The notes under the pieces were generated by a model. It saw only the letters and a program-made list of their open reading frames with translations. It was not told where the DNA came from and did not search any database. A DNA stretch of 64,000 nucleotides from Luscinia megarhynchos (taxonomy: Eukaryota > Chordata > Aves > Passeriformes > Turdidae): positions 18,517,056 through 18,581,055 of the forward strand of contig JAPFBE010000013.1 in assembly GCA_034336665.1 (NCBI GenBank). The letters are read 5' to 3'. A program made the translations under genes and the position numbers. Each line of letters begins with the position of its first letter. Position 1 is the stretch's first letter. Shown here piece after piece: positions 58,506 to 64,000 of the stretch.

Positions 58506-60164
58506 TTACTTGTGCCATGGTCTGCTCGGCTGTGTGAGATATACTGAAGGGAATGAATCTGTGAAATAACCATGTCTAGGTTTTGCAGACTGAAAAGCAT
58601 CTTCCTGCCATAAAACGCTTGCTGAGTGGCTCAGGTAGCAGCGTAGATAGAGCTGGTATTTGAGGGGTGTTCTTGCCTGCAGGACAGAACAGCACTTAAG
58701 TTTATTCTGCATCTATGACAAATAGCATAAAAAGAGGTTTCTAAGCTCAGAGATACAAGCTAAAAGGAGGTGTGAAGCAATGCCATCTGTAAATCACTAG
58801 GGACAATCCTGTGTTGTGGAATGCATGTAGCAAGATACCGAGAATCAAATAAGGAAAAGTTTTAAAAAGACAAGACTGCACGGCTCTTACTCTTACACAC
58901 AAAGATTCAGATGCAACTTCTGGGTCGGGAAGTTACAAAATGATAAATTGCTGGAAGATGTTGTCAGGAAAAGGAAGCCTGCGAAGATTGAATGGGTTTC
59001 AAATGCAGCTGATGTTACACAGTTAAAGCTCATTTAGGTTCATATTTAACTTGCTGAATGCAGGTAGAGGTTGGTTCCCCCTTAGTAATTTCCCACCCTC
59101 CCACTGTGTAGAGGGATTGAAATTCCTCATATGGGAATTCCTCTGTCTGCCTAAGTAACTGCACTGTGCAGACAACGTGCCCAAACTGCCAGATTTGCTG
59201 GACAGCAATAGCCTTGGCTAAACAGTGTCTTAATAGAACTAAAACAGAAACCAAACCTTCACTGTTTTCTGTTGATACTTTGAGGGCTTGGTTTGTTACC
59301 TTACACCAGTCATGAAGATAGCTGTGTTTCAACTTCTGCAGTCCAGAACTTCAAAAACAATGGTTGTAATGGGCACTGTGGGTTATGACTATACTTATAT
59401 CTTGTTTGGGTTTTAGTAAAATAGATACAGGTCTGGATGAAGGCTACAACCCATTTAAAACGGTCTTGCTTGAGTATATTAATGGAGTTTGCACCATTAT
59501 CTTAAATTGTGCTTTTTGCTATTAAATAAACCCCAGCGTTACTCATGTTACTCATGTTTAGAATAAAATTGAAGGCTTTTAAGCTGGTTAACACATTTGA
59601 AAGTGAGGGAGTGAGAAATAGGGAGGAAGAGAGGAAGAAAAATTGCCTGTAGTTAGTAGGGAAAGAAATTTTTAACAATTTAAAACTTAAGGCTGAAAAC
59701 AGCTCTGAAAATTACCTGTGTTAGTGGTGATTATAAAAATCACATCAGTGTCTTGTACACGGTACCTGGTACCCCAAATGAGTCCTTGTGAATGTTTTCA
59801 GCTAAGCTGAAAATCAAGATGAGCTTCTACCATCTGCTTGAAATATCATTAATGATACTCCTAGAAACTGATTGGCAGATATGACTAATTAATAAGTTAG
59901 TATTTGTGAATGCTTTGAAGTTTGCAGGCTTTGGCTGCCTGATGTCACTGCAGTGGTGACTGATGTGGTAAGAGCTAAAGAATAACAGCCCATCAGGTTC
60001 CTCACATCGAGTGAGGCAGGCTGTTCAGAGCAGGGCCTTACCTTGGTGTAACAGCGCGTTATTCAACTCAAACAGATGTAACAGATTGTGTTTACCTAAT
60101 GCAATGTAATCGATCCTCTATCAAGTGCTTGTCAGGAAAAAAATTGAGTACCTAAGTTTGTCAC
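58506..60164. other. Intergenic DNA between RPL24 and ZBTB11
   Basis: No conserved open frame, RNA gene or repeat recognised after the RPL24 poly(A) site until the CR1 fragment at 60.17 kb. In human an antisense transcript starts from the ZBTB11 promoter in this direction, but the sequence alone does not show one here. Confidence 0.5.
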
Positions 60165-60345
60165 AGACCCACAAAATAAAAGGGCCTCCAGAGGACATCC
60201 ACTCCAAGTCCTTGTTCAAAGCGTGTCTGTCAGATGACATTGCTTAGTACCCAGCTGAGTCTTGAACGCAACTCCAAGGACAGATTCCACAACCTCCTAC
60301 GGCCACCGGTTCCAATATTCGACCACTGGCATTGCTAATATAAAA
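60165..60345 (-). mobile_element. CR1-like fragment upstream of the ZBTB11 island
   Basis: The wording CTCCAAGTCCTTGTTCAAAG, then CCAGCTGAGTCTTGAA and GATTCCACAACCTCC, then GGTTCCAATATTCGACCAC, follows the reverse complement of a CR1 3' region. Fairly diverged and short. Confidence 0.6.
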
Positions 60346-60700
60346 TAAACCGCAAACCTCAATACAGAACCCTTATTCTATATAATTAGCGCCTTTGGCC
60401 GGTCTCGCCCCGCCTGGTCGGTGTCTGCTCCAGGCGCCGAGCGCAAAGAAGGGTCGCTGCTGCTGCGCTTTCCTTGGGGCCACAGCCCGCGGCGCCTCGC
60501 GTGTCCCTGTTACAGGTGCAAAAACCAGCGCAGAGCTCGGACAAGAAAAACGCGCAGCTCACATCTAAGGGATTTTATTTCTCGCCTCTTACAAATAACA
60601 CAGCGCGCACTGAGCGCCACGAGGCATGGCTGCAGCTCCCGGTGGGCACGAATTACCCTGCTGCTCTGCTCGCAGCTCTTGCCCCTGAGGCAGTTCTGCA

Positions 60701-61112
60701 GCAGAAGCCGCTCGTTTCGCAGCCGGGGCCGCACAGGCGTTCCCTCGGGAGCCTCTGGAGCAGAAGCCGCTCGTTTCGCAGCCGGGGCTGCACAGGCGTT
60801 CCCTCGGGAGCCTCTGCAGCAGAAGCCGCTCGTTTCGTAGCCGGGGCGGCACAGGCGTTCCCTCGGGAGTCTCTGGAGCAGAAGCCGCTCGTTTCGCAGC
60901 CGGGGCCGCACAGGCGTTCCCTCGGGAGCCTCTGCAGCAGAAGCCGCTCGTTTCGCAGCCGGGCCTGCACAGGCGTTCCCTCGGGAGCCTCTGCAGCAGA
61001 AGCCGCTCGTTTCGCAGCCGGGCCTGCACAGGCGTTCCCTCGGGAGCCTCTGGAGCAGAAGCCGCTCGTTTCGCAGCCGGGGCTGCACAGGCGTTCCCTC
61101 GGGAGCCTCCCC
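60701..61112. repeat. 59-bp tandem repeat, seven copies
   Basis: Units start at 60701, 60760, 60819, 60878, 60937, 60996 and 61055, each exactly 59 bp after the last. The core is GCAGAAGCCGCTCGTTTCGC, followed by AGCCGGG and ACAGGCGTTCCCTCGGGAG. Copies differ at only a few positions (such as CTCTGGA versus CTCTGCA), so the array is young or homogenised. It is CpG-rich and abuts the ZBTB11 promoter. 59 is not divisible by three, so the open frames through it are incidental. Confidence 0.95.
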
Positions 61113-61512
61113 AGCCCTCCGCCCCCGCAGCAGGCTTTGCCCGGCTCCAAGATGGCAGCCCCAGCCTTTACCCAGCCCCAGCCCGGGCTCTCCTCTGCCC
61201 GGTTCCAAGATGGCGGAGCCGCTCCCATGGGTGCTTCCTCGCGCCTCCGCCCCTTCCCGGCCCCTCCTGCGCGCGCGAGGCGCTACCTCACTTCCGCTTG
61301 TGCAGCAGCCATTTTGTCTTTCCGCCGCCGCTGCTGCCCGAGCTTCTTCCTCCCTCCTGCCGCCGCGGGCCGCGACACTCCAGTTCCCCCCCGGGCGCGG
61401 CTCCCGCCGGGCCGGGGCTGATCCCGACGCCCCCTCCCTTATCCCGGGAGGCTCCTCCGCAGCCCCGGCACGGCTCTGAGGGCGCGGGGCTCTCCCGTGC
61501 CCCCGCCGCGCG

Positions 61513-61822
61513 ATGTCCAGCGAGGAGAGCTACCTGGCCATCCTGCGGTACCTGACGAACGAGCGGGAGCCGTACGCGCCGGGCACGGAGGGCAACGCCA
61601 AGCGGAAGATCCGCAAGGCCGCCGCCTGCTACGTGGTGCGCGGCGGCACGCTGTACTACCAGCGGCGGCAGCGCGACCAGCAGCGCTTCGCCGAGCTGGA
61701 GGTGGTGCTGCAGGCCGAGCGCCGCGCCCGCCTCATCCGCGCCGCGCACCTGGCGCCCGACGGCGCGCACCGCACCCGGCTGCAGACCTGGCAGGGGCTC
61801 TCGCAGAAGTACTGGTGGAGAG
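61513..61822 (+). CDS. ZBTB11: ZBTB11, first coding exon (gene continues beyond the window)
   Basis: The ATG at 61513 (G at -3) opens 103 codons plus one base before the donor AGAG|GTGAGC. The opening MSSEESY, the YLTNEREPYAPGTEG motif and the YVVRGGTLYYQRRQR motif match vertebrate ZBTB11 nearly exactly. The segment around AAHLAPDGAHRTR (His79, His86) and KYWWRG is the first half of ZBTB11's integrase-like HHCC zinc module. The Cys pair (116/119 in human numbering) and the BTB and C2H2 fingers lie in later exons, which I do not find before 64000. ZBTB11 is a nuclear transcription regulator needed for neutrophil development in fish and linked to intellectual disability in humans. The exon is far more CpG-rich than later vertebrate exons because it lies in the island. 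Confidence 0.95.
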
Positions 61823-61889
61823 GTGAGCCGCGGGCGGGCCGCGGAACCGCGGGGGGAAGGGACCGCGCTGGGTCCCCGGGTCACCCCAG

Positions 61890-62195
61890 AGCGCATGGCA
61901 CAGGACTGCGCCCAGACGGGTCTTGAGCATCTCCACTGATGGAGACTCCACAGCCTCTCGGGGCAGCCTGGACCAGTGCGCAGTCACCTTCACTGTTTTT
62001 CCTCGTGTTCGCGTGGAATTTGCCGTGCATCACTTTTTGCTTGTTGCCTCTTGCTTGGCACCTCCAGGGCCTTGCTCCATGCTCCTGACACCCTCTGTTT
62101 AGATATTTATACACACTAACGCGCTCCCCTCTCAGTCGTCTCGTCTCAAGGCTGACTGAACCCAGTTCCTTCATCATCTTTGTTGCCCTCCGCTG
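61890..62195 (-). mobile_element. CR1 LINE fragment, 3' part of ORF2
   Basis: Read on the minus strand, the sequence contains decayed pieces of the CR1 ORF2 C-terminus: a VYKYLNRGCQEHGARPW-like piece and, in another frame, a HWSRLPREAVESPS-like piece. The frame change and stops show that it is inactive. It lies in ZBTB11 intron 1, antisense to the gene. Confidence 0.8.
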
Positions 62196-63773
62196 TGCCT
62201 GCTCCAGCAGTTACGTGTCTCCCTCGCACTGCAGGGATCTCCGTGTGCCCTCCCTGGCGGGACTAGGAGGGGAATGCCGCTTGCTGAGTGACCAGTGCCT
62301 TTAAGCGCCACCTCGGAGCACGTGGTCTGTGGGCAGGGACATTGTGTCACATCCCGAGAGGCAGGGCTCGCTCTGCACGGTACATCTTGGTCAGCAAATT
62401 GTCCAGGGCTTCTTACCTTGAATATATGGAAATATGGAGTACAGCTGTCCCCTCCAGGTCTTGCTCATAGCCCAGGTAAGACAGTGACATCTCAGCTGTG
62501 ACCTTGGGGATAGGGTGATAATCTCTTCCACATGACCCAGGTTAGCTTTGGACCTCATTCATGCATGTGATGGTGTTCATGTTAGAGTACTACAGCTGCC
62601 AGTAGTGGCTGGCAGTCCTGGCACTCGTTATATTTTCTCTTTCTTGCCATGAGAAGCTGAAACTAATTCTCAGCTGGGTCCTGAGTGATATCACAGCTGT
62701 TACAAATGGTGCCTGAACAGCAATAATTCCCAATTGGGACTTTCTTTCGGCTGACTTGGTATCTTGTTCTCTTTGGATTTGGTGTTCTACTTTTAGCCCT
62801 AGGTATGCATTAAACAAATGGCCTGCTTTTCACTTGCCATCGGCCCAGTGTGTCTGTATTGCTTCTCTTGTTCTGCTTTCTTCATCCATCAGCAAATCTG
62901 TAATTTCAGCTTTAGTTTTCCCTATTTTCAGTAGGAGGGATTTTGCTCTGGCTGCAGCCGATCCTCCCAGTCTCATTGGCTTGAAGATCTTTTAATGTGA
63001 AAAAGGATTTGGCATCTCAGAGCTGATATAGCCATTCTGGATGTGACTTTATCTGCATTCTCATTGTCTGCCCAGCGTTGTACTGCTCTGGCATATACTC
63101 TCATCCTGCACTGCAAACTTCCTCCATGGGCTTCAGTGTAGCTTCTGTTTGTTAGCAGAGGGCATTCTGTATTCTTTTGATCTTGTTGATCACCTTTATT
63201 TGCACATCCTATATCCTCTTACTTCTCTTGCATTGAAAATACTAAAATTCATTCCATGCTTTCAGTTCAAGTATTATGTCTCTTACACGTGTCTCCCTTA
63301 AAACAACATTTTCCCTGCCATTACAGTATTCTTTGGCTGCTAGTGGACAGCAGCTTTGGCCCAGCTGTCATTCTGAGGTGGACATCAACCTGGGGTCTGT
63401 CTGTTCTGTAACTGTTTGAGATGTGATTTGCAGGCCAGAGACCTCCTGTCTGATTTCAGATGAAATCAAGGAGATGTACAAATGTTGAAATGGGCATGAA
63501 TGTCTTAGGTTGCCTTAAATCCTGATCCTTGCAGAGATAAGTATGTAATAATGATAGTGCAAGTCATGCTCTGAGGAGATGTGAGCCAGCAAGTCTAAGT
63601 CTGTCAGCAAAGCTTTTGAGCTGTGTTTTTGATTTTGAACCATAGAGGCCCAGCTGCTATATGTGCTTTTATATTATCCTAGTGAAGAAAACAAATTTGG
63701 ATTGAAAGCCATGCATGGAAAATGCCTTGGTGTCTAGAAGAGGACCTGTTGAGTATCTGACATTATTTACAGA

Positions 63774-64000
63774 GTTGCAGAATGTGTTGAGTTGGAAGGG
63801 ACTCACAGGGATGATTGAATAGAACTCCAGGCCCTGAACAGAACCATCCCCAAAAGTCACCAGAGTCATTCCTGAGAGCATTATCCAGACTTCTTGATCT
63901 CTGTCATGCTTGCTGCTGTGACCACTTCCCTGGGAAGCCGGTTCCAGGGCCCAGCCAACTTCTGGGGGAAGAACCTTCTCCTGATATCCAGTTAACCTCC
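63774..64000 (-). mobile_element. CR1-like fragment running off the window end
   Basis: The plus strand has the typical reverse CR1 3'-end wording (GAGTTGGAAGGGACTCACAG near the left end; later CTGGGAAGCCGGTTCCAG and AGAACCTTCTCCTGATATCC). The element is in reverse orientation in ZBTB11 intron 1 and continues past 64000. Confidence 0.7.

Larger units (their letters stand above)
60400..61900 (+). promoter_or_regulatory. ZBTB11: ZBTB11 CpG-island promoter region
   Basis: A GC- and CpG-rich island covers the 1.1 kb before the ZBTB11 start and its first exon. Between the tandem array and the ATG there are two plus-strand YY1-type sites (CAAGATGGCAGC at 61148-61159, CCAAGATGGCGG at 61205-61216), one in reverse (GCCATTTTG, 61308-61316), and a consensus ETS/GABPA site (CACTTCCGC, 61289-61297). 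No TATA box is seen. The transcription start is not determinable but probably lies around 61.2-61.4 kb. Confidence 0.75.
61823..64000 (+). other. ZBTB11: ZBTB11 intron 1 (partial)
   Basis: Starts at GTGAGC. I searched for the expected exon 2, with its Cys-x2-Cys pair, and do not find it before the window end. It holds the two CR1 relics and otherwise featureless sequence. Confidence 0.75.

Noticed and set aside
60474..61421. Long plus- and minus-strand open frames through the 59-bp array
   Set aside because: They are generated by the repeat. The unit length is not a multiple of three, so three frames are cycled without stops, and the frames end in the ZBTB11 promoter.
62285..64000. ZBTB11 exon 2 in the remaining sequence
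   Set aside because: No acceptor followed by the expected Cys-x2-Cys-containing sequence was found, so exon 2 is taken to be beyond the window.

Overview
The window reads as nuclear DNA of a bird. Introns are GT-AG and kilobases long, there are CpG-island promoters, there are no bacterial-style operons, and several decayed fragments resemble CR1 LINEs, the dominant avian retrotransposon. Splicing the exons by eye gives proteins that align along their length with vertebrate NXPE3, CEP97 and RPL24, plus the first exon of ZBTB11. This is the gene order NXPE3-CEP97-RPL24-ZBTB11 known from human 3q12.3, here inverted. Species cannot be decided from the sequence.

Layout. 1-11 kb: gene-free, with a (TCCA)n microsatellite and one MIR-like relic. 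About 11.2-15.2 kb: probably the AT-rich 3'UTR and flank of NXPE3. 15.2-33 kb: NXPE3 on the minus strand, with five coding exons (561 aa) and a CpG-island promoter at 31.8-33 kb. 33-41.9 kb: intergenic DNA and the probable CEP97 3'UTR, holding one CR1 copy. 41.98-54.51 kb: CEP97 on the minus strand, 11 coding exons. 54.51-54.85 kb: a 335-bp divergent CpG-island promoter shared with RPL24. 54.85-58.51 kb: RPL24 on the plus strand, six exons (157 aa) with a clear AATAAA. 58.5-61.5 kb: intergenic DNA ending in a 7 x 59 bp tandem array and the ZBTB11 promoter. 61.51-61.82 kb: ZBTB11 coding exon 1. The remainder is ZBTB11 intron 1, with two CR1 relics.

The genes are not a pathway. NXPE3 is a predicted secretory-pathway PC-esterase-like protein, CEP97 a centriole/cilium regulator, RPL24 a 60S ribosomal protein and ZBTB11 a zinc-finger transcription regulator. 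Their neighbourhood is conserved vertebrate synteny. The observations most worth following are a 1-nt reading-phase break at the CEP97 exon 9/10 junction (in the intron that also holds a recent 65-bp tandem duplication), the 59-bp array next to the ZBTB11 promoter, an uORF overlapping the NXPE3 start codon, and an isolated CpG cluster inside an NXPE3 intron. I found no wholly new gene system.
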